Origin: Brevundimonas sp. NIBR11
GTDB lineage: Bacteria > Pseudomonadota > Alphaproteobacteria > Caulobacterales > Caulobacteraceae
Reading direction: 5' to 3'
DNA length: 64,000 nucleotides
Assembly (NCBI RefSeq): GCF_027912535.1
Contig: NZ_CP115465.1
Location: forward strand, 2,026,001 to 2,090,000
Shown: one piece after another, positions 34,505 to 42,104 of the stretch
How positions within the stretch are numbered: position 1 is the stretch's first letter
Layout of the letters: each line of letters opens with the position of its first letter
The notes under the pieces: generated by a model
Told to the model about the DNA's origin: nothing
The model's input: only the letters and a program-made list of their open reading frames with translations
Database searches by the model: none
Position numbers and translations under genes: made by a program

Positions 34505-35104
34505 TCAGGCAGCGGGCGGGCGGCGCACGAAGGCGTCGTAGACGTGTGTCGTCTCGGCGAAGGTGACGCGGGCAGGCTGGCCCGCGAACGGTTGATGCGA
34601 GAACCAGGGTTCGGTCAGAGACGCCGCGATGGGATCGCCGATTTTGTCGACGTTCCAGCCGAGCAACAGCTTTCCGCCGGGCCTGAGGATGCGCGACAGG
34701 GCCTGCAGGGCCTTGCGTTGCTGATCCGGCGCATCGACGCCGAAACCCAGCACGCCGTTGCAGACGATGGCGTCGAATATCTGGTCTGCGAACAGGGTGT
34801 CGGCCTCGCAGATGTCGCCGGTGCGGTGGCGTCCCTCCACCCCCCAGCGCGCGGCGGCGGGATCGATGTCGGTGGTCCAGACCTCGCCGCCTTGCGCTTC
34901 CAGGACCGGATAGTCGTCGGCGGTGTAGGCCCGGCACCCGACCCACAGGATTTTGCCGCCTTCGGTCGCGAAGGCGGGGATGTAGGCTTCGGCGAGCAGC
35001 TTGCGGTCCGGCAGGTCACGGATTTTTTGCGACCGGCGGCTCTTGAGCGCCTGCACGCCCGCGTCGCCCGCGAACAGTCTGGTCAGAAACGTGCGTGCGC
35101 CCAC
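34505..35104 (-). CDS. Class I SAM-dependent methyltransferase
   Basis: 199 residues from GTG at 35102-35104, which has AGAGG 7 bases upstream. An upstream TTG start at 35158 would begin inside the terminator hairpin and is rejected. Motif I: ILWVGCRAYTADDYPVLEAQG; acidic post-I element WTTDIDP; motif III region FDAIVCNGVLGF; then LRPGGKLLLGWN. Methyltransferase type 11 fold. Substrate unknown; the adjacent glycosyltransferase on the same strand suggests a surface-glycan or lipid modification role, which is inference. Confidence 0.82.
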   Translation of the reverse strand: MGARTFLTRLFAGDAGVQALKSRRSQKIRDLPDRKLLAEAYIPAFATEGGKILWVGCRAYTADDYPVLEAQGGEVWTTDIDPAAARWGVEGRHRTGDICEADTLFADQIFDAIVCNGVLGFGVDAPDQQRKALQALSRILRPGGKLLLGWNVDKIGDPIAASLTEPWFSHQPFAGQPARVTFAETTHVYDAFVRRPPAA

Positions 35105-35134
35105 TCGACTACCTCTCGCCTCGAATACAAATTC

Positions 35135-35165
35135 GGGCCGGTTGGGCGTAATGCCCAACCGGCCC
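35135..35165 (-). terminator. Terminator hairpin downstream of the leftward glycosyltransferase
   Basis: Perfect 13-bp stem GGGCCGGTTGGGC / GCCCAACCGGCCC with a 5-base loop. On the minus strand it is followed by GAATTTGTATT, a T-rich tail, so it should end transcripts from the glycosyltransferase gene at 35242-36432. Confidence 0.7.
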
Positions 35166-35241
35166 GTCGAGGATCATCGCCGTGAGACGGCGCCGATCCA
35201 TTCGGCAAGGGTTCAGGAGGCCCCGCCGAAATGTGAACGCC

Positions 35242-36432
35242 TCAGGCCCCCGTGAGGGTCTCCTGAGACCGTGAAGCCGGCCATGCCCAACGCAATCGCG
35301 GCGCAGGCAGTGCCGCGATCCTCTGGATGAGCGAGCTGGAGCGCGCAGTCGGCGCGACCCGCTGCGCCACCAGCCTTTCGCGCAGAGCGTCCAGTTGGGC
35401 AGCGCGTACGGCCGGGCTGTGGTTGGCCATGACGAATGCCTGGCCCGCGCGGGCCATGTCGACGCGACGGACGGGATCCAGGATCAGTCCGGTGATCGCC
35501 TCGATCAGCGCCGGAGCCTGTGGGTTCTCGACGTAGACGGCGTGGGGGCCGCTGGCTTCGCGCAAGCCGCCCCGGCCTGACGAAATCAGGGCCGCGCCCG
35601 CTGCGTGAGCTTCCAGAGCCGACAGGCCGAGGGCCTCGGCGACGAACGACGGCGTGACCGCGATGGCGGCGCGACGGGTCTTGGCCTTGACCTGGGCCAA
35701 TGACGCGGACTTGTGGATCGCGACCCGGTCGCCGAACCGCTCGAGCGGCTTCAGACGGGGTTCGGCCCAGTCGGCATGACGGTCGAAGTCGCCCAGCATC
35801 AGGGCGGCCTGCCAGTCCGGGAACCGATCCAGAACGACTTCCAGCGCCTGGCACAGGGGCTCCAGCCCCTTCTCGGCCATGGCGCGGCCTGAGAAGACGA
35901 TCAGGTTGTCGCGGTCGGTCGGGTCGGCGGTCCAGCCCTCGACGTCGATCGGGTTGCAGATGGCCGAGGCGCGATCGGCGAAGCGGGGGTAATCGGCGGC
36001 GAATTCCGCACGGGCCGCCTCGCTGACGAAGACCAGGCGGTCGAACGCGGCCAGACGGGCGCCGTATCGCATGCGGTCGACGAGGCCGCGGGCGGGCTTG
36101 ATGCGGGTATGGCGATAGAGGACGTGGACCCGGCCCGGCAGACGACGCGCCAGGGCGGCCGAGGATTCCAGTTGCTGGTGATATTCGACGTAGTCGGGAT
36201 TGAGCGATTCGATCGTGCGGGCGACGGCGTCGGCGCGGCGCGACTTTCCCAGGCCTTCGGGCACGGCGACGAGGTCCGGCAGGGCGGGGTCGGACGCTCC
36301 GGCGTCGCAGATGACGTGGGTATGCGGCTTCAGGCGGCTGGGGGCCAGGAGGGCGCCGGCGACGGTTTCCATCGAGTTGGGCTTGGCGCGGCTCATCTGG
36401 GAGCCTCTGGGCATGACGACGGCGACGCGCAT
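35242..36432 (-). CDS. Glycosyltransferase family 4
   Basis: 396 residues from ATG at 36430-36432 (MRVAVVMPRGSQMSRAKPNSMETVAGALL). GT-B pattern: LIVFSGRAMAEKGLEPLCQALEVVLD for the donor domain and E-x7-E in AEALGLSALEAHAAGAALI. Ribose-free specificity cannot be inferred. The longer reading frame upstream is an artefact of the neighbouring gene. Starts 2 bases after the previous gene on the same strand; the two appear to be a small operon for a surface glycan or glycolipid. Confidence 0.88.
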   Translation of the reverse strand: MRVAVVMPRGSQMSRAKPNSMETVAGALLAPSRLKPHTHVICDAGASDPALPDLVAVPEGLGKSRRADAVARTIESLNPDYVEYHQQLESSAALARRLPGRVHVLYRHTRIKPARGLVDRMRYGARLAAFDRLVFVSEAARAEFAADYPRFADRASAICNPIDVEGWTADPTDRDNLIVFSGRAMAEKGLEPLCQALEVVLDRFPDWQAALMLGDFDRHADWAEPRLKPLERFGDRVAIHKSASLAQVKAKTRRAAIAVTPSFVAEALGLSALEAHAAGAALISSGRGGLREASGPHAVYVENPQAPALIEAITGLILDPVRRVDMARAGQAFVMANHSPAVRAAQLDALRERLVAQRVAPTARSSSLIQRIAALPAPRLRWAWPASRSQETLTGA

Positions 36433-36434
36433 TC

Positions 36435-37385
36435 TCAGGCTCTCCGTCCGGCGAGTTGTGCTGGGGTGGCGGACATCGACCGGCGGCGGGCGCGGGGTCC
36501 GTTCAGGCCCAGAAGGCGGCGGACCTTGTACTGGGTGCGGACCCAGCCTTCGGCGGCTGAGCGGCGGATGCTCTTCACGTCGATGAAGGTCGCGTCCCCG
36601 TAGCCCGACAGGGTGTGAAGGCCGTCCCCATAGCCCTCGAGAAGGCCAGAGGCGTCGAACCGGCGGACCACGGACGCCTGGAAGGCATCGGGGGTCAGGG
36701 TCTCGATGCGAAGGAGGTTGATGGCCGCCCCGTAGGTCTCGGCGCAGTCCTGAAGCGGCAGATGCAGGACGCCGTCGACCTCGAACGCCGTCCCGCCCGG
36801 GCGCGAGGCGTGGAAACCCGAACGCACCGGATTGTCGCCATGCGGTGTCCACGGACCGGTGAGGACGTCGGCCGAGGCCACATGCAGTTCGCGCATGGCG
36901 CGGTCGGACGGGCCCGGCAGGGCGTAGAACATCCACCACTTACCGCCGTGACGGGCGACCGTCGCATCAATGGCCGGAACGTCGAGGATGCGGTGCGCGG
37001 GCTCCCAATGATCGGGGAAGCGGACGCACCGATACAGGGTCAGGCCGCCGGACTTGTAGCCTTCCGGCAGCATGTAGAGCTCGCCGCCGTCCTCGACCAG
37101 CGCCGGGTAGGACAGGTGGTACGGCTCGGCCAGGGCGACGCCTTGGCCCACCAGGACATTGGCCGGATCATACTGAAAATAGCGGATTTCGCCTCGCCGG
37201 CTGCGGTAGTCGAAATGCTCCGCGAAGATGGTGAGCAGGCCGTTGCGCTCGATGCCGAAAGGGTCGGCGACATAGGCGAAAGCGCCTTGATCCGGCAGCC
37301 AGGTCACGTCGTCGGGAGCGATGGCCGACGCGTGGACGCGGGTCAGCGAACGCCTGACAAACCCGGAACGCCACAGATCGTACAT
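36435..37385 (-). CDS. Glucosamine inositolphosphorylceramide transferase-like (GINT1-N type) protein
   Basis: 316 residues. Five-bladed propeller-like (GH43-like) sequence with GAFAYVADPFGIERNGLLTIFAEHFDYRSRRGEIRY, EPYHLSYPALVEDGGELYMLPEG, GKWWMFYALPG and HASRPGGTAFEVDGVLHLPLQDC. This matches the bacterial family related to the N-terminal part of plant GINT1, often found in polysaccharide loci and usually not experimentally characterised. An acidic pair in ADPFGIE and a conserved Asp in LPLQDC may form the active site. Divergent from the sigma factor gene across a 195-base interval. Confidence 0.65.
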   Translation of the reverse strand: MYDLWRSGFVRRSLTRVHASAIAPDDVTWLPDQGAFAYVADPFGIERNGLLTIFAEHFDYRSRRGEIRYFQYDPANVLVGQGVALAEPYHLSYPALVEDGGELYMLPEGYKSGGLTLYRCVRFPDHWEPAHRILDVPAIDATVARHGGKWWMFYALPGPSDRAMRELHVASADVLTGPWTPHGDNPVRSGFHASRPGGTAFEVDGVLHLPLQDCAETYGAAINLLRIETLTPDAFQASVVRRFDASGLLEGYGDGLHTLSGYGDATFIDVKSIRRSAAEGWVRTQYKVRRLLGLNGPRARRRSMSATPAQLAGRRA

Positions 37386-37580
37386 CGAGGTCCCCCACCG
37401 GCCGCCGTCGCGGCCTCACAAGGAAGACGGCGCCGGGGGCGGGGCGCCTCAAGAAAAAATGCGCTCAATCTTCGAGTTGCGACGCGTTTGCGAAGCGACG
37501 CGCCGCTTGCCTCATCAAATTCAGCACTGCATTACATTCCAGCGGCCCTCGGGAGGCCGGATACGGAGGGTTTCGGACCT

Positions 37581-38105
37581 TTGACCGCACCGCCGTCGCC
37601 CGCACTGCTGACGACCTATTTCGAGCAGAGAGACGCCTTGCGCCGCTTCTTCCAGGCGCGTCTGGGGGGCTCCGCCGATGTCGAGGACCTGTTGCAGGAT
37701 CTGTATCTCAAGGTCGCGAGCCTTGAAGCCACCGCCGAGGTGCGCGAGCCGCGAGCCTATCTGTACCGTCTCGCGTCGAACCTGATGATGGATCGCTGGC
37801 GTTCGGTACGCCGCTCGGCGGCGCGGGACGCGGCCTGGCGAGATGTCGCCCATGTGCTCGGCTCAGCCGAAGACATCGATGACGCCCCGTCGGCCGAGGC
37901 CGTCATGGCAAGCAAGCAGAGGCTGGGACGGCTGCTGACGGCTCTGGACAATTTGCCGGACCGGACCCGCTCCATCTTCCGGTTGCACAAATTCTACGAA
38001 CGCAGCTACGCCGAGATCGCGGAAAGCCTCAGCGTCTCCAAGAGCACCGTCGAGAAGCACATGATGAGCGCGTTGAAGGTCCTCGCGGCCAAGGTGGGCG
38101 TATGA
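37581..38105 (+). CDS. FecI-like ECF RNA polymerase sigma factor
   Basis: 174 residues read from TTG at 37581 with GGAGG 11 bases upstream; the frame is open far upstream but only as a shadow of the divergent gene. Region 2: AELRRFFQARLGG-type start and ADVEDLLQDLYLKVAS then YLYRLASNLMMDRWRS. Region 4: LPDRTRSIFRLHKFYERSYAEIAESLSVSKSTVEKHMMSALK. FecI-type ECF factors are activated through a FecR anti-sigma protein by a TonB receptor; both genes follow. Confidence 0.93.
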   Translation: MTAPPSPALLTTYFEQRDALRRFFQARLGGSADVEDLLQDLYLKVASLEATAEVREPRAYLYRLASNLMMDRWRSVRRSAARDAAWRDVAHVLGSAEDIDDAPSAEAVMASKQRLGRLLTALDNLPDRTRSIFRLHKFYERSYAEIAESLSVSKSTVEKHMMSALKVLAAKVGV

Positions 38106-38214
38106 AAGCGTGGCTTTACGAAATTCCTGCGACCTTTGGTGGAGGCGCGGGCACGGCGGCGCCGTCTAAGGATCAGACGCCCGTGTCGGCGACTAGAACT
38201 CGGCTGACCTACGC

Positions 38215-39177
38215 ATGACGACCACCATCCACCACGATCAGGCGCTGAACTGGTTCGTCCGGCTCAGCGACGCCGACGCCCCCGAGGCCGCCTGGCTGGA
38301 TTTCCAGGCCTGGCTGGAGGCCGATCCGGACCACAGCAAGGCCTATGACCTGATCGAACAGGTGTGGGTCGCCCTGGACGACGACGCACCGGCTAATGTG
38401 GTGGCGCCGATCGCCGCGAACGACGCCGGGCCCGCGCCGCGCGGCCAGTGGATCAACCGTGCGTGGCTCGCGCCGATGATGGCGACGGCGGCCGCCGCAG
38501 TCATGGTGGTCGGTCTGTGGCCGGAAATCAGCGGCGAAGGACGTTTCACGACCTACAGCACCGACGACGCGCCGCGCGAGATCGTGCTCTCGGACGGGTC
38601 GCGACTGTCGATCAACCGCCATTCCGACCTGCGCGTCCGCATCGGGGCGCGCGACCGCGAGGTCACGATGGCCGGTGGCGAGGTCGCCTTCGATGTGACC
38701 CATGACGCGAGCCGACCCTTCGTGGTCAAGGCCGACGACCACGAAGTCCGGGTCCTCGGAACGGCCTTCAATCTGCTGGATCACGGCGATCGCTTTTCCG
38801 TTGGCGTCACGCGGGGACTGGTCGCGGTGTCCGGCCGGGCCATGCCCCAGACAGTGCGCTTGAGCGTCGGTGATCAGATCGTTCATGACGGCGCTGCCGC
38901 GCCCGTCGTCTCGCATGTCGATCCGGAACAGGCCTCTGCCTGGCGGGACGGTGTCCTTGTCTATCGGGACACCGACATCGGAACGATCGCAGACGACCTG
39001 TCGCGTTATCTCAACAAGCCGGTTAGTGTGTCGGAGTCAGCCCGGGCGCTCCGGTTCACCGGCGCGCTTCGTATCGGCGACGAGGCCACGATGTTGAGAC
39101 AGTTGCAGGATTTCGTTCCGATCAGGGCAACCCGAGAGAACGACGGGATTCGCCTGACGGCGCGTGGCGCCGGCTAG
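38215..39177 (+). CDS. FecR-family anti-sigma/sigma regulator
   Basis: 320 residues. N-terminal DUF4880 domain (ALNWFVRLSDADAPEAAWLDFQAWLEADPDHSKAYDLIEQVW), one membrane span (WLAPMMATAAAAVMVVGLW, about 83-101), then the periplasmic FecR domain (EIVLSDGSRLSINRHSDLRV, GEVAFDVTHDASRPFVV, VRVLGTAFNL) and a C-terminal STN-like part. It transmits the signal from the TonB receptor to the sigma factor. The stop overlaps the start of the receptor gene. Confidence 0.94.
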   Translation: MTTTIHHDQALNWFVRLSDADAPEAAWLDFQAWLEADPDHSKAYDLIEQVWVALDDDAPANVVAPIAANDAGPAPRGQWINRAWLAPMMATAAAAVMVVGLWPEISGEGRFTTYSTDDAPREIVLSDGSRLSINRHSDLRVRIGARDREVTMAGGEVAFDVTHDASRPFVVKADDHEVRVLGTAFNLLDHGDRFSVGVTRGLVAVSGRAMPQTVRLSVGDQIVHDGAAAPVVSHVDPEQASAWRDGVLVYRDTDIGTIADDLSRYLNKPVSVSESARALRFTGALRIGDEATMLRQLQDFVPIRATRENDGIRLTARGAG

Positions 39178-41632
39178 GCTTTTCCGTCGCCGACCGGCGA
39201 CCCCATGGCTGATACTGACGCTGCTGCTCGCGGTCGGGCTCGCGCATACGCCCGTGTGGGCGCAAACCCGCGCGTCCGAAACCTATAGCCTGAACCTGCC
39301 GCCCCAGCGGGCCGACGAGGCCCTGCTGACGCTGGCGCTGCAGACCCGCCGATCGCTCGGTGGAGATGTTCGCGCCTGCCGGGGAACCACGCCCGCCCTG
39401 AGAGGATCTATGTCGCTCGGTGTCGCGCTGAACCGACTGTTGGCCGGGAGCGGCTGCGCCGGCGTCGTCCGGGGCGACGGAGCGATCCTGATCCGAACCG
39501 CGCGGCCAGCATCGTCAGCGCCCCCTCCCCTGCGGCCGAGATCCGCGCCCTTGCCGGCGGAGACGGCGGTGGACGTGCTGGTCTCCACCGAACTCAGCGA
39601 CATCGTCGTCACGGCCGAGCGGCGCCCCGAAACGCCCGAAGAGGTCGCCGCCGCCCTGACGGCCATCGCGGGACTGCAGATCGAACGGGGCGGCGTCTCC
39701 GACATGATCGGCGTGGCCTCGCTGACGGCCGGCATGACGGTCACCAACCTGGGATCCGGTCGGAACAAGATCCTGCTGCGCGGCATGTCGGACGGCGCCT
39801 TCACGGGCCTGACCCAGTCGACGGTGGCCTTGTATCTGAATCAGATCCCCATCACCTACAGCGCGCCCGACCCGGACCTGAAGCTGGTCGACATCGATCG
39901 CGTCGAAGTGCTGCGTGGCCCCCAGGGGACGCTATACGGCACGGGCCCGATTGGCGGCGTGATCCGGACCATGACGCGTCGGCCTGACCCGGACGCCTTT
40001 TACGGCGAACTGTCCCTGACGCAGTCGGACACCCATTCCGGCGGGCGGAACAGCGATTACTCCGCCATGCTGAACGCGCCCTTGCTCGACGGCCAGGCTG
40101 CGATTCGCGCCGTGGCCTACGAGGAAGAATTTTCGGGTTACATCAACGACGTCGCGCTGAACCTTCCGCAGGTGAACGAGGGCGGCCGGAGCGGTGGCCG
40201 GGTGGCCTTCGCCGCCCGCCTGGGTCCCAACTGGAACTTCGGCGCAGGGGCTGTACACCAGACGATCAATACCGAAGACACCCACTATGTGATCCGGGGG
40301 CTCGGCCGGTTCCGACGCGCCAATCTGGTTCGCGAGCCTCATCGAAACCAATTCGACGCCGCCTATGTAACGGTCGACGGCCAGGAAGACTGGGGGCGGC
40401 TGGACGCTTCGATCGGTCTGGTCCAGCACGACTTCCAGAGCCGTTTCGACGCCTCGTCCGCCCTCTACCGCTTCGGCGCCCTGGCCCTGATCGGGGCCAT
40501 GGACGAAGACAAGTCGATCGAACTTCTGACTGGCGAGGTGACGCTGGCCTCGCCCCGCGATGGACGGTTCCGCTGGCTGGCGGGCGGCTTCATCTCGACC
40601 AGCGACACGCGGACCAATACCACGGTATCCGCCCTGCGCCCGATTCCCGGGGTCGCCTACGCCGAGATGCGATCGGACCGCCTGCATGAAGTGGCCGTCT
40701 TCGGCGAGATCAGCCAAGACCTGACGTCCCGGCTCAGCCTGACCGTGGGGGCGCGCTACTACGACACCCGTTACAGCGTCGGATCGCAGGTGGACCAGGC
40801 CGCATTCCAGCGACGCTTCAGCGGCGAAGGCCGGACGAACGGCTTCTCACCCAAGATCGCCGTGGCCTATCGTCTCAACGACGACTGGAACCTTTACGCC
40901 CAGGCCGCGCAGGGCCAGCGCGCCGGCGGGTTCAACACGGCGGGGCCGGCAGGTCAGGCCTTCTCCAACGCCATCGGCGTGCCGGGCCGTGAATACGGCG
41001 CCGACACCCTGTGGAATTTCGAAGGGGGGGCGAAGGGTTTCCTTTGGGACGGAAGGCTGCGGGCCCGCATCGCGGTTTTCATGGCCCGCTGGAACAATAT
41101 TCAGAGCGACCAGTACCTGCCCAGCGGGCTGGCCTATGCGGTCAATGTGGGCGATGGAGCCAATGCGGGTCTGGAGGTCGAAACGACCTGGCGACCGCTG
41201 TCAGGACTGGAAATCCGCACCAACGCCCTGCTGGCCGACCCGCAGATCACGAGACCGAGCGCAGTGTTCAATTCGCGCGGCGACGCCGGGCTTCCGGGCG
41301 TTCCGGCGATATCGGCCAATATCGTGGCCGCCTACAGCCGGCCCCTGTGGCGCGATCTCGAGTTCCAGGCGGACGGCCACCTGGCCTATGTCGGCGCTTC
41401 GCGGCTGACGTTCGATGCGGAGCGTCGATCGCGCATGGGCGACTATCTTACCGGACGTGTTTCCGTCGGGGTCGACGGCGGATGGTGGTCCGCGACCGCC
41501 TTTGTGGACAACCCGCTCGATACCGAAGCCAACACCTTTGCGTTCGGCGATCCCTTCCGTCTGCCGGAAGGGCTGGCCATGACGCCGCTGCGCCCCCGCA
41601 CCATCGGCCTGACCCTGGCCTGGCGTCCTTAG
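39164..41632 (+). CDS. TonB-dependent receptor with N-terminal STN signalling domain
   Basis: 822 residues, GTG start at 39164, overlapping fecR by 14 bases. Signal peptide ending VWAQ (about 34), STN domain (YSLNLPPQRADEALLTLALQTRRSLGG ... LNRLLAGSGC), then a plug starting DIVVTAERRPETPEEV and a barrel ending TIGLTLAWRP. The plug contains VEVLRGPQGTLYGTGPIGGVI. The STN domain makes it a transducer-type receptor that reports ligand binding to FecR. Ligand unknown; siderophore or carbohydrate are both possible. Confidence 0.95.
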   Translation: MAPARLFRRRPATPWLILTLLLAVGLAHTPVWAQTRASETYSLNLPPQRADEALLTLALQTRRSLGGDVRACRGTTPALRGSMSLGVALNRLLAGSGCAGVVRGDGAILIRTARPASSAPPPLRPRSAPLPAETAVDVLVSTELSDIVVTAERRPETPEEVAAALTAIAGLQIERGGVSDMIGVASLTAGMTVTNLGSGRNKILLRGMSDGAFTGLTQSTVALYLNQIPITYSAPDPDLKLVDIDRVEVLRGPQGTLYGTGPIGGVIRTMTRRPDPDAFYGELSLTQSDTHSGGRNSDYSAMLNAPLLDGQAAIRAVAYEEEFSGYINDVALNLPQVNEGGRSGGRVAFAARLGPNWNFGAGAVHQTINTEDTHYVIRGLGRFRRANLVREPHRNQFDAAYVTVDGQEDWGRLDASIGLVQHDFQSRFDASSALYRFGALALIGAMDEDKSIELLTGEVTLASPRDGRFRWLAGGFISTSDTRTNTTVSALRPIPGVAYAEMRSDRLHEVAVFGEISQDLTSRLSLTVGARYYDTRYSVGSQVDQAAFQRRFSGEGRTNGFSPKIAVAYRLNDDWNLYAQAAQGQRAGGFNTAGPAGQAFSNAIGVPGREYGADTLWNFEGGAKGFLWDGRLRARIAVFMARWNNIQSDQYLPSGLAYAVNVGDGANAGLEVETTWRPLSGLEIRTNALLADPQITRPSAVFNSRGDAGLPGVPAISANIVAAYSRPLWRDLEFQADGHLAYVGASRLTFDAERRSRMGDYLTGRVSVGVDGGWWSATAFVDNPLDTEANTFAFGDPFRLPEGLAMTPLRPRTIGLTLAWRP

Positions 41633-41672
41633 GCGCCAGAGCATTGGACGCCCCCATGAAGTCGATGCAGCC

Positions 41673-42056
41673 CTAGATTGACGAGGCCCTTGGACCGGGC
41701 TCGGGCGCTCCCAGCGCCTGGGCGAGGTCGCTCGACGAAAACGGCTTCACGAGGGTCGTGTTCGCTCCCAGCCCTCCGGCCATGCTGAGCAGACTGCCCG
41801 CACCAAGACGCCCGCCACCGGAGATTGCGACGATCCTCAGGTCCGGTCGCGAGCGCCGCACCTCCATGATGAAGGTCAGCCCGTCGCGATCCGGCATCAG
41901 GATGTCCACGACGGCGACATCGGAACCTTGCGACTCGACCAGTCTTAGTCCCGTATCCACATCGGACGCGGTGACGACCTGACAACCGAGCCCCGTGACC
42001 ATCTCGGCCAAATGCTCCAGCATCAACGGATCGTCGTCTATGACGCAGACCTTCAT
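41673..42056 (-). CDS. Stand-alone receiver-domain response regulator
   Basis: 127 residues from ATG at 42054-42056. CheY-like: acidic pocket CVIDDDP, phospho-acceptor Asp51 in VVDILMPDRDG, Lys in TTLVKPFSSSDL. A Gly-rich insertion near AISGGGRLGAGSLLSMAGG distinguishes it. No output domain. Divergent from the hybrid kinase with about 48 bases between, so probably part of the same phosphorelay. Confidence 0.92.
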   Translation of the reverse strand: MKVCVIDDDPLMLEHLAEMVTGLGCQVVTASDVDTGLRLVESQGSDVAVVDILMPDRDGLTFIMEVRRSRPDLRIVAISGGGRLGAGSLLSMAGGLGANTTLVKPFSSSDLAQALGAPEPGPRASSI

Positions 42057-42104
42057 CCGCCCCGCCTCCAATGGTTGTCCTGACGTGATTGAGGATTGCC
42101 GCCT

